From contig OZ025649.1 in NCBI GenBank assembly GCA_964019335.1, positions 930,001-994,000 on the forward strand: 64,000 nt of DNA, given 5' to 3'. The translations under genes and the position numbers were made by a program. The stretch comes from Diplonema japonicum. Lineage: Eukaryota; Euglenozoa; Diplonemea; Diplonemida; Diplonemidae. Below the pieces are notes generated by a model that worked only from the letters and a program-made list of their open reading frames with translations, made no database searches and was not told the DNA's origin. Below are positions 53,061-61,983 of the stretch, one piece after another; the first letter of the stretch is position 1; the number at the start of each line of letters is the position of its first letter.

Positions 53061-54281
53061 ATGAAGCAGAATATTGTTTTTGGCATACTTTATCTGAACA
53101 TTGTGTTGTATGCCTTCTGCTACATGATGCAGCAGCCTGTTCTGCCTGACTTAATTAAGACTTATGTCGGAGAAGGTACCTCTACGGAAGTAGAGTGGGC
53201 GAAGCTCCAGACTGTCTTTGCAGCGCTGCAGATGGTTGGTGTCCTCACGTCTGGGTACATCAGCGATGTCATGGGGGCAAAAACGGTGTTGATTCTATCG
53301 CAGGTGGCGTCTATCTTGGGATATGGGCTACAATGGCACACTGACAGTCTAATGGGTCTGTACGTGAGTAGGATTCCGGGTATCTTTCAGCACGCTTTCA
53401 TGGGCACAGCTGCTTACATCACAGACGTCACGCCTGCTGCATCAAGATCACAAATGCTTGGCTATATTCAGCTTGCTTATGGCGTAGGCATGGTTGTGGG
53501 GCCACTCACGGGCGGCTACTTCAGCGATGTTGACCTCAGCTTGTGCTCTTTTACCGCGACAATTGTTTCCTGCTTTGCGCTAGTCCTTATTTTGATGCTT
53601 CCAAACACTAAAGCAGGAATCCAAGACAAGACAAAGCCTGACAGCTCCATCTCTGAGTGCCTAAAGGTCCTTGCGATTCCTGAGGTAAGGCATGTCACCT
53701 TCATGAAGGTCTTTGCTGCGTTAGCGATGTCCACGTGGCAGTCAACATTTGTTGTTGCTGCTGAGAACTTTGGATTTGGTTCTAAGGAGCGCGGATATGT
53801 AATGGTGTACATGTCCGTGATAGGGATGGTGTTTATTGGTGTTGGTTCTATTAAGCGTCTAGAGGCACTTTTTTCGATAAATGAGTTGAACATTTTGACA
53901 GGTTGCTTATTAGCAGCGGCTTATATTATTGTGCCTTCGTCAGCTTGGGTCACAGGCCACGTAGCGCTGCCATACGATATTAAGGTTCCCCTGTCTGTAG
54001 TTATGCTTGTGGTACTTCTCATTCCCATTGTCGGTGGGACTGCAGTGCTTCGCTCCACTATCCCGTCCCTTTTTACGCGCTCTGTTGACAGCTCGAAGAG
54101 TGGTTTAGTCCTGGGTGTAGACATGTCACTTGGCTCGTTGGCTGGTCTCGTTTCACCTTCATTTGGAGCAGCTGTCTACTCTTACTTCGGGTTCCAAGGG
54201 CTAGGGTTGTCATGCTCTCTTCTTGTACTTGCGATGTCTTTGACGTCTTACTTAGACTTGGGCAAGGCTAAGAGGGACTAG
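53061..54281 (+). CDS. Major facilitator transporter (drug:H+/TetA-like type)
   Basis: 406 aa, one exon. About 12 membrane segments are visible. The loop 2-3 motif GYISDVMGAKTVLILSQ corresponds to MFS motif A (GxLaDrxGrR), and GYIQLAYGVGMVVGPLTGG to motif C of antiporters. This places it near MFSD9/MFSD10 and bacterial TetA-like carriers. The central cytosolic loop is short (NTKAGIQDKTKPDSSISECL). Substrate unknown; organic anion or sugar export are possibilities. It belongs to a different MFS branch from the AmpG-like carrier upstream in the window. Confidence 0.85.
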   Translation: MKQNIVFGILYLNIVLYAFCYMMQQPVLPDLIKTYVGEGTSTEVEWAKLQTVFAALQMVGVLTSGYISDVMGAKTVLILSQVASILGYGLQWHTDSLMGLYVSRIPGIFQHAFMGTAAYITDVTPAASRSQMLGYIQLAYGVGMVVGPLTGGYFSDVDLSLCSFTATIVSCFALVLILMLPNTKAGIQDKTKPDSSISECLKVLAIPEVRHVTFMKVFAALAMSTWQSTFVVAAENFGFGSKERGYVMVYMSVIGMVFIGVGSIKRLEALFSINELNILTGCLLAAAYIIVPSSAWVTGHVALPYDIKVPLSVVMLVVLLIPIVGGTAVLRSTIPSLFTRSVDSSKSGLVLGVDMSLGSLAGLVSPSFGAAVYSYFGFQGLGLSCSLLVLAMSLTSYLDLGKAKRD

Positions 54282-54531
54282 AAACGCTGTAGGGATACAC
54301 CTTTTCTTCGTCAGAGGTCATTCTAGAAGTCACAGAGGCCGCAGCGAAGGCTCATGACTCTTCAGTGACGAGGTGGACGATTTTAGGTTACATTTTTTTC
54401 TGCACTTTGAATTTTTTTTAAGGCGATCCTGTCATATACTGCAGGTTCCCTACAGAGACACCTTTTTTGCGAATTATTATGCTTCATTTCTTATTCATCT
54501 GTTTAAACTATCCGAAGCTTAGAAAAGAAAT

Positions 54532-56051
54532 ATGGGACGTGAGGCAGGTGCCGTAGCCCGGTGGACTGCTCTAGATGAGCATGGGAACAGTAATTCACGG
54601 CATCAGCCATATCCGCAGAAGGATCTGGTCACGAGGGTGAAGAACATGCAACGGACAGACGCCATGTTTCGGGAGGCGTGGGACCAGCACTGCGACGTCG
54701 CAGGAACGGGTCTTAAGGACCCCGCGAAATATGACGAAGCGTTCCTGCAGGAGGCTCTTGACAAGCTGCCGAAGAGCAATGCAAACAAGACAAGTAAGAG
54801 TACCTCGGACCTCAGCGAGACCATCAATAGCACCCTCAACAATATCAGTGGCGCTATACCTCAGATCACTCCTGCAGCAATCCAGCTGGCAGCAGGAGTA
54901 CTCTCCGGTCAGGGGCAGAGCGCAGATATCAATCAACTGGCAGTGCTGGCAGGCTTACTTAGTGCTGCAAACGCCGGAGGCAGCAGTGGGGGTGCTTCAA
55001 GCGACGCGGCTGTTACAGACGATCAGAAAGCTGCGAGGCCTAAGGCGGTGAAGGTTTGCGACACGTTAAAGAAGTTTGGCCAGAGTATGTCCTTTGCTAG
55101 TACTTCATGTACACCATAGGTTATGCGATTGAGTTTTATGCCTTGCGGAGGCTCCAGGAACACTCCCAGAGTGTGAGGCACGAGGTCATGATGGGTGTGA
55201 AGGCGAATACAGACCCTAACGTTTCGAACACTCAGTTGGTCATGAAGCTTTGCAAGCAGGTGGAGAATGGAAGACCTCTCAAGAATACTGAAAAGAAGAA
55301 TGTCCCATACTGCCCTCAGGCATCTTCGACAGACGTGCGGCAGTGCAGAAAGGGACATAAGCTGGAGCCGAAGAATTATTACAAAGAGAAGTGCGAGATT
55401 TGTTTAAAGGTATTTTCCGCACTTTATCCACTGCCTGCAGAATGATGGGATATGGGAATGCGACCTGTGTAGGTACTTTATCTGCACGGAGTGCATCGAG
55501 CAACGGCAGATCAAGGAGGTATGTCCACTGGTAAGCACTTTCATTCATTATAGATGGTCATTACTCCTGCGCTAGTAGGGCTTCTGATCGGTACGGGGGG
55601 AAGCAATCTTAAGAGGCTTCAGAAGAAGGTGGTTGGCGCTGTATTTAGAATCCCAAAGAAGGAGGTAGATACCTATGTGTTTTTGTAACGTTTTCAATTA
55701 TAGGAGCTTCCAGAAACGCCTGTGCGAGTGATAGGCAAGCCTGATGATCTGCACAAGGCCTTCGCGGCTATGAACGAGATGATCGCTCAGTTTGGTGAGG
55801 GTGTCGGCATCGGGGCCCCAAAGGTATGCTGCTTGATTGTGTAAAGCATCCACCAGCCTGGTTTCGAGTTTCCCATTGGGAGCACCGTTAGGGTGTCGGG
55901 GCTGCAAGAGGCGACTTGTCTGAACAATGAAATGGGGAAGGTAACGGGATATGGCAAGGTGGATCAGACTGGTCGCGTGATGGTTGCGTTTCACAACAAG
56001 GACCATGGCGAGAGGCTTCTTAAACCGATTAATCTTAGCCATGTGAACTAA
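54532..56051 (+). CDS. Zinc-finger plus KH-domain protein
   Basis: Exons 54532-55084, 55120-55409, 55441-55518, 55554-55664, 55704-55823 and 55857-56051 encode 448 aa; introns 31-39 nt. The N-terminal part is hydrophilic, then Ala/Gly-rich. A Cys/His cluster spans two exons: CRKGHKLEPKNYYKEKCEIC, then WECDLCRYFICTECIEQ, enough for two zinc sites of B-box or C1-like kind. It is followed by a KH-type RNA-binding unit (ALVGLLIGTGGSNLKRLQKK) with the GxxG loop as GTGG, and a beta-rich C-terminal part (STVRVSGLQEATCLNNEMGK) that resembles a small SH3/KOW-like fold. Likely an RNA-binding regulator. The combination is unusual. Confidence 0.72.
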
Positions 56052-56117
56052 TTCTTATTTCTAAGTAGACTTGTATTTTCTTTGTCTGCTTTACTTCATC
56101 ACAGCACAGGTGGCAAT

Positions 56118-56444
56118 ATGTTGGCGGCAGTACTTCTCATAGTTGTGGTCTCTGGTGCGGCAGGGCTCGAGGCGGTATGACTTTGTTTCCCTCGAAGATC
56201 AGCACAGCCCGTACCTCTGCCCACTCCGACAGGATTGCCGCGGCCGTCACCGACGTTGTCTGTCGGGCTCCACGTAAGCAGGAGCAGGGTGCGTATGCCT
56301 CCCGCTGTTCTAGCAGCTGATGCGCTTTCTAACTGCAGTACAACAGGCCGTGCATATGACACACTCCACGGTCACATTGGGACGGATGGTATTTTTCTGT
56401 ACTTGTACCGCTGCATCGGGCATTTTGTGTCCTTCTTCCGGTAG
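56118..56444 (+). CDS. Small secreted protein, model uncertain
   Basis: Exons 56118-56174 and 56208-56444, with a 33-nt GTATG intron, give 97 aa. The first exon is a near-ideal signal peptide (MLAAVLLIVVVSGAAGLEA). The mature part begins with a Pro-rich segment (PVPLPTPTGLPRPSP) and has only two Cys. A second possible intron (GTAAGC at about 56274 to CTGCAG) would instead truncate the protein after six more codons. The ATG follows CACAG by 8 bases. No family recognised. Reality of the gene rests mainly on the leader and the intron placed right behind it. Confidence 0.45.
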
Positions 56445-56903
56445 ATTATCGGATCTTAAATTTGATCTTTTTTCTAGTTTCAGTCTGTTACTTTCACATA
56501 TATTCTTTAGTCGTAGTTACGCTTGCATGCCACATTATGGCAGCAATGAAGGTCTCGTATTCTACCGCTTAGGTTCTCCAGATTTTCTGCGAACTGAATC
56601 GATTGGACTGCTGGGCTTGCCCACCCTTGTTCCACCTTTTAGCTTATATTTTTTTATCCGTGGATTCCCTGTGTTACGGCTATTCCCGTTCCGAACCCGC
56701 TGCACGGCGGGAACCGAACGGCACTCTCGAATCATCAACTTGAACTTTTTCACAGTTTCTCCTCTTTCTTACTCCATGTAACTTATAATATAGGTTAACA
56801 CCGCAGTTGGTTTCCCTTCGTTGTTGTAGGCTCAGTCTCGAGGCGACCCAGCTTTTACTTTTCTTTGATTGGTTTTTTTGTGCAGTAGTTCTACAGGAAT
56901 AAG
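56445..56903. other. Intergenic gap with a strong interrupted hairpin
   Basis: About 460 bases without a supported gene. A two-part stem lies at 56686-56721: 6 bp (CCGTTC / GAACGG), a 4x4 internal loop, then 5 bp (CCCGC / GCGGG) closing a 6-base loop. It could belong to a small RNA or be chance. The last 60 bases are T-rich and end in CTACAG before the next ATG at 56904. Confidence 0.4.
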
Positions 56904-57911
56904 ATGCGTGAGTGCCGTGTTGTGCTGTATGGCTACGGGTCTGTCGGGAAGGCCTTCGTGGACATGCTGGTCGAGAAAGAGGAGTTCTTGAGGGGTGAGG
57001 AAGACGTAGAGTTTAAGGTGTTTGGCGTCGTAACGAAGAGGCATGGGTGGGTACTGAGTGAGACTCCTTTAGACCTCGTTCAGCTGAGGACTACCGAGGA
57101 GTTTGAAAGATCTTCTACCGACCTCCCGCCAGTCGCAGATCTCATGAAGCAGTTGTCCCAATCACCCTACTGCGTGGATGTAGTCATAGAGGCCATTCCT
57201 ACGAACTACGAGACAGGCGAGCCTGCACTCAGCATCCTCCGCAGTGCACTGCAGAATGGCATGCATAGCGTTACTGCCAACAAAGGGCCTGTTGTGCACG
57301 GGTATTCGGAGCTCACGGAGCTGGGCCGTACTACAGGCAAGAAGTTTTTGTTTGAGTCATCGGTTATGGATGGTGTCCCTATCTTTAACTTGGCCAAGAA
57401 CTGCCTGCGGGGGGCTTCCATTAAGGGCTTTAAGGGTATTCTTAACTCAACTACAAACGTTGTGCTCAGTGGCATGGAGAAAGGTTTGACTTTCGAGCAG
57501 TCACTTCAGGAGGCCCGCGACATTGGTATCGTTGAAGAAGATGCCAGCGGTGACATCGACGGGTGGGATGCTGCTGTAAAGGTCGCTGCCTTGTCGACTG
57601 TCCTCTTTAGGACGCCTGTTTCGCCTTCTGATGTGCCGAAGGAGAGCATCAAGCATCTAACACCCGAGCAGGTGAACAGGGTTGCTTCAGAGGGCAGGCG
57701 TTTCAAGGTTATTTGCAGTGGCCTTCCTCTCAAGGTGGCACTAGAGGAGGTACCTCCCTCTTCTCCGTTTTATAACATTTCTGGTGCCAGTGCTGCTGTA
57801 GAGATTTACACAGATGTCCTTGGGCCAATCACCGTAGTGAGCACCAATCCGACGAACAGTGACACGGCATATGGCGTTCTGTCTGATTGCCTGGAGGCTG
57901 TGCGCTGTTGA
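56904..57911 (+). CDS. Homoserine dehydrogenase
   Basis: 335 aa, one exon. It catalyses NAD(P)-dependent interconversion of aspartate semialdehyde and homoserine in threonine and methionine synthesis. The nucleotide-binding loop is VVLYGYGSVGKAF (Gly10, Gly12, Gly15). The substrate domain has HSVTANKGP, ESSVMDGVPIFN, GILNSTTNVVLSGME and the catalytic DIDGWDAAVKVAAL near residues 218-231, with Asp and Lys conserved. There is no aspartokinase or ACT domain, so it is the monofunctional short form. Presence implies at least part of the aspartate pathway is kept. The stop is only 56 bases ahead of the next ATG. Confidence 0.93.
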   Translation: MRECRVVLYGYGSVGKAFVDMLVEKEEFLRGEEDVEFKVFGVVTKRHGWVLSETPLDLVQLRTTEEFERSSTDLPPVADLMKQLSQSPYCVDVVIEAIPTNYETGEPALSILRSALQNGMHSVTANKGPVVHGYSELTELGRTTGKKFLFESSVMDGVPIFNLAKNCLRGASIKGFKGILNSTTNVVLSGMEKGLTFEQSLQEARDIGIVEEDASGDIDGWDAAVKVAALSTVLFRTPVSPSDVPKESIKHLTPEQVNRVASEGRRFKVICSGLPLKVALEEVPPSSPFYNISGASAAVEIYTDVLGPITVVSTNPTNSDTAYGVLSDCLEAVRC

Positions 57912-57967
57912 ATAGTGTCGAACTCTATTTTGTATTTCGTTCCTCTATAAATAAGCCATTTAGGGTC

Positions 57968-58993
57968 ATGACGACACAAGTGCCGGTTCCGTATGCAAGT
58001 ACACCTCCTGTACCAAGGTCTGGCCACTGCTCGGCGTTGGATGAGGATAATGGTGTGTGGTACGTCTACGGTGGTCTTGGCGCGCGCAGGTACGGCGATC
58101 TTTGGTGCTTCTGCTTTGAGAGCCGAGAGTGGAGGGCCGTTGATACTCGTGGTGAGGCTCCTATCCCGCGGAGTAAAGCTTCACTTGTGAGGTACAAGGA
58201 TCAGCTTTTGTTGTTTGGAGGGTGGGGGATCGGTCACAGGAATAGTGGCGATGCTAAGTTGAACGATTTGTGGCGCATAACTATTGGTGAGTGGGAGTGG
58301 AGAAGGGTGGATGTAAAGGGTAACAGCCCTCCTCCTCGGAGCAGCCACAGCTGTACATTGATAGGAAGCAGAATGTATTTGTTTGGGGGTATTGGTTCCC
58401 AGAAGTACAGTGATCTTTGGTGTTTTGACTTTCCCTCTAGTACGTGGCGTCAGTTGGCCACGTCTTCTGCTCCAGGAAAGCGGAGTAGCTATGGGGGTCT
58501 TCACTTTTATAGGGGATGCTTGTTGGTTGTTGGCGGGCTTGGCTGTGGGCAGTTTAATGACACATGGACACTGGACTTAGAATCTTATCCACTTGTTTGG
58601 AAGCAGCTGGCATGCACTGGTGAGATACCTTCGAAGCGGGGTAGACATGCAGCAGGTATTGTTGGTGACAAGCTTTTGGTAATGGGGGGGACCAACCTTC
58701 GTAAGTCTCATGCCGATGTTTATACCTTAGATCTAACCTCAGGTGTATGGGTGCAGCACAAGACAGGAAGCAGGTTCCTTCCCCGTGACTCGGCGGTGTC
58801 TTGCGTTTGGAATGATGAGCTGATCATCCATGGTGGCTGCAACAACTTGAAGGTTTGGTACAGTGACATGTGGTCTTTTGGCTATTCTGATACCCTTCGT
58901 TCTGACGACGTTCTAGAGTCCATCCCCAGCGAGACTTTCACATCTGATGACGTGCAGGATGACGAGGACGAGCTTGCAGGAGCTCATGAATAA
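57968..58993 (+). CDS. Kelch-repeat beta-propeller protein
   Basis: 341 aa, one exon. The ATG at 57968 follows a CATTTAG acceptor by 4 bases. Six or so kelch units are visible with the GG and Tyr...Trp spacing: NGVWYVYGGLGARRYGDLW, LLLFGGWGIGHRNSG, MYLFGGIGSQKYSDLWCFDF, LLVVGGLGCGQFNDTWTLDL, LLVMGGTNLRKSHADVYTLD, LIIHGGCNNLKVWYSDMW. The Pro-Arg-Ser pattern before each unit (PIPRSKAS, PPPRSSHS) is the usual RAB9-effector/LZTR type. No BTB or other domain is attached. The acidic tail (DDVQDDEDELAG) is likely disordered. Probably a scaffold. Confidence 0.9.
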   Translation: MTTQVPVPYASTPPVPRSGHCSALDEDNGVWYVYGGLGARRYGDLWCFCFESREWRAVDTRGEAPIPRSKASLVRYKDQLLLFGGWGIGHRNSGDAKLNDLWRITIGEWEWRRVDVKGNSPPPRSSHSCTLIGSRMYLFGGIGSQKYSDLWCFDFPSSTWRQLATSSAPGKRSSYGGLHFYRGCLLVVGGLGCGQFNDTWTLDLESYPLVWKQLACTGEIPSKRGRHAAGIVGDKLLVMGGTNLRKSHADVYTLDLTSGVWVQHKTGSRFLPRDSAVSCVWNDELIIHGGCNNLKVWYSDMWSFGYSDTLRSDDVLESIPSETFTSDDVQDDEDELAGAHE

Positions 58994-59181
58994 TAGCATC
59001 TCTTCCCGCTTTTGTTTTCCCTTGCCTTTTCTTTACACAAGAGGCTGTCCTCACGTGTCTTTTACTTTGAGCTTTATTTCTGAGAGTCTTTTTAGACTCT
59101 TTTTTTTAGGAGTTAGATTTTGTTTTCCACGATGACAGTCTGAGAGTGTGAGAACGGGCGTCTTTAGGTTTTACAGGGCAC

Positions 59182-61095
59182 ATGAAAAGGGTGCTTCAAA
59201 GACTGCCATACGTGCGATATTGCACCACCAGAGATGATGAATGCGTGTTGGATGAGGTAGCTTTGGGTTTGGATGAGCTTGATTTAAGCAAGCCGACGAG
59301 GACAGTGGAGCACAGACTGAGCACGAAATCAAGGCATGCTCCCAGAAGGTGGCCGGGCTTCATGACTGCTGCTGTAGACACAGAAGCCCCGTTGATACCA
59401 CGGCACATTAACAGCTACTCTACGATCCCTTCGACGTGGGTGGAGTTTCAGGATCAGAGCGATGAGGTTGCAAAGACACTCTCTGGTGTTCCAGAAGCTG
59501 ACCCCGGATGGAAGGAGGAGGCCCGCAAGAGGTTTGCCTTGATAAAGAGTGAGAGAAGTCCTTCAGTGCTTGATGCTGTTAATTACATCACTCCGGAGAC
59601 TGCATTTAAGATTGCAAGAAGGGTGTCGAGGAGAGTGTGCTATCACGCTGGCAGCGTGCATTCGTCAAGGGGTTGGGGGGCTCTCACTAGGTTGAAGCGC
59701 TCAAAGAGCGGTGTTTATGTCTCTGACAGCTGGGTGCAGGCCGTACAGGTGTACTGCATGCTCCTCGAAGCTGGTGTTCCGTGCAACTTGTCTACAAAGC
59801 AAATCTGCAGGAGGCAGCTGCACGCGCGCCACACCGTATCTACCCTTGATGAGGTGGATTACCAGACGAAGGTGGATGTGGGTGTTCTTGACAATGGTGA
59901 TCGTGCTGCAGACATTGTTGATGGGCATCTTTATACTGCTGCACTTATGGGACTTCCAGCAAGGGAGTTTCACGTCCTTGGCTGTCGGGAAGGAATGCCT
60001 ATGATCCGGCAGTTGTCAGAGGCTTGTGGTGACAGGTTTTTGACACGGGGATACGAAGACCCAGTACAAGATGTCGGTGTTGTGCAGAGCACATCCGATG
60101 TAATCGACCTAGGCGACGTGGTGGTCGTGGACAGTGCTTCCACGGCACAGCTTCTACGAACGTTGAAACACTCATGCGGTGTGATTCATGCAGCCATGTC
60201 TCGTGATTTGCTTGTATCTCAGGTGCAGGCTTTCCATGATAAAAAGGTTGATGTCCTTCTCGCCGATGTTGATATTCTGTCGAGTTCTGCACTCTTCTTG
60301 AGGGCTTCGCGAATGGTGGTTCCAGATGAGATGCATGGGCACTCTAAGCTTCATATGGTATGGAGGTAACATATATCAGCTCTTTCAGGTTGTGGGGCGG
60401 TGTGAGCATGTGGTCATTACGGATGCAGTGGCACGGGAGTTGAGTGACAGGAATTCTATTCTACTTTTCAGAGCAGGTATGAAACATGAATGATGTCATC
60501 ACCCGCTCAGGGATACTGCCTACTCCTAGTCACCTCGTAGCTCTCTATGAAGGGTTACAGCAGGGAGAGCTTCCCGATGTTGATGTGATACCCGCGGGAA
60601 ACCCAGTTTCACAAATACTCTCGCTCTTCAGCAGATTAGTTCTTCTAGACACGAGCAGGTTCTTTATATGTGACACACTGAAGCAGGAGAAGGTTGGTGA
60701 GTTGATAGGCCCACTCAGAGGTCTTTCTTGGATCGATGCCTGGGTTTTCTGCAACTTACCCGTCAGCTCACAGATGCTTTCATCATCAGGCATTGTAGAC
60801 ATGTTGAGCACATGTATCACAAGGCATGCTGCGGGTGTTGCTTGCTTGCCTCCCCCGAGCGACCCTCTTACTGTGTATGGTGCTTCTTCGTTTTCAGAGG
60901 TATTCCATTTCATATATTTCACACCTTCATTCACAATAGGCATGTGAGTCTCTGATGCAGCAGCACATTTTGTACTATCACTTATCGCAGCGGTTTCCTG
61001 ATTCTTTTCCTCACATCAAAGAGGTCTTCCGAACTGTTGACTACCTGACAAAGCTTCTCATGCGAGAGTTGTCAAAGCTCAACAGGCTAAAATAG
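59182..61095 (+). CDS. SUV3-like mitochondrial RNA helicase with lost ATPase motifs
   Basis: Exons 59182-60357, 60389-60476, 60511-60899 and 60940-61095 encode 602 aa; introns 31, 34 and 40 nt. The N terminus (MKRVLQRLPYVRYCTT) fits mitochondrial import. SUV3 architecture is recognisable: KSGVYVSDSWVQAVQVY.MLLEAGVPCNL, then a late RecA-like part (GLPAREFHVLGCREG). The SUV3-specific C-terminal helical domain follows: DTSRFFICDTLKQEKVGELI, FCNLPVSSQML, ESLMQQHILYYHLSQRFPDS. Walker A (GPTNSGKT in SUV3) reads GSVHSSRG at about residue 157, the DEIQ box is DNGD near 237, and the motif VI region has no QxxGRxGR. Probably a non-hydrolysing structural or RNA-binding paralog. Confidence 0.8.
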
Positions 61096-61145
61096 CTTTA
61101 CACCTTATCCAGGCTATGTAGCAACAATAAGCCCTACAGTAACAC

Positions 61146-61901
61146 ATGGCTATAACATGGCAGGAGCTTCGTGACTGTTACGGCATTGGAAAGAGGGCAG
61201 AAGGTAGGTTTTTGAGAGGCGATGTTGTGTACAGGCACAGCAAGAGTTGGCCGAGTTCAAAGCAGGTAAAGTTGATCGATGCTGATGGTTGTTGTGCCGC
61301 TGTTTTTTTCTACCTTCCCGATCTTCCTGAGCCCTTTCACTATGACATGGTGCAGCCAGGAAGGGGCATTGAAATACACAACCCAAGGCTCCACAAGTTC
61401 CTGGATCACCAGGAAGGACTTCGTGTAGAGGAGAACGACAAGGTAGTGTTGCTTCAGCAAGATGACGAAGGACAAGAAGGCCGATACGCTGCTGGTCTGA
61501 AGGGTTTGGGTAACAGGTACTACCACGATAAGGAGTACCAGCTTGCGATCGATACGTACAGGATGAGCATGGAGTATTGCTCTCGGGATGCTGGGGCACG
61601 CTTAGCATGCCACTTGAACATGTCTGCATGTGCGTTAGCACTACAGAAATACTCCGGTGCAGACACAGAGTGCCAGAAGGCAATCGCTATCGACCCATAC
61701 TCGACGAAGGCACACTACAGGTCGGCCTTAGCAGCGAGGGGGAATAACGACACAGCCAAGGCGTTGAGTTGCTTTGAGAAGGCATATAAGCTTTCACCAA
61801 AGGATCCACTCATCGCCAAGGCCTATCAGCAAGCACAGAGAGAGTACATGCAGCAGAAGAAAAGAGAGCAGCAGGTTTGGGGAGGCGTCTTTAACAAGTA
61901 G
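61146..61901 (+). CDS. TPR protein
   Basis: 251 aa, one exon. Residues 1-100 form an uncharacterised N-terminal domain (GDVVYRHSKSWPSSKQVKLI, PEPFHYDMVQPGRGIEIHN). Residues about 115-235 hold three tetratricopeptide units: GLKGLGNRYYHDKEYQLAID, CHLNMSACALALQKYSGADT and AHYRSALAARGNNDTAKALS, plus a capping helix rich in Gln and Lys. The TPR set has the Lys/Asn positions of Hsp90/Hsp70 clamp domains (Asn in GN and NMSA), so a co-chaperone role is possible. No catalytic domain. ATG is 7 bases after a CTACAG. Confidence 0.78.
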   Translation: MAITWQELRDCYGIGKRAEGRFLRGDVVYRHSKSWPSSKQVKLIDADGCCAAVFFYLPDLPEPFHYDMVQPGRGIEIHNPRLHKFLDHQEGLRVEENDKVVLLQQDDEGQEGRYAAGLKGLGNRYYHDKEYQLAIDTYRMSMEYCSRDAGARLACHLNMSACALALQKYSGADTECQKAIAIDPYSTKAHYRSALAARGNNDTAKALSCFEKAYKLSPKDPLIAKAYQQAQREYMQQKKREQQVWGGVFNK

Positions 61902-61983
61902 CCATAAGACCACTTTAATACTTAGCTATACTTCATCTTATGATACATCTGCAAAGCTCTTCCAGGTCATATGCTCGTTGGGA

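Noticed and set aside
56545-56640. tRNA-like stretch in the 56.5 kb gap
   Set aside because: Contains GGTTCTCC-like bases but no acceptor stem, no anticodon arm and no proper B box on either strand.
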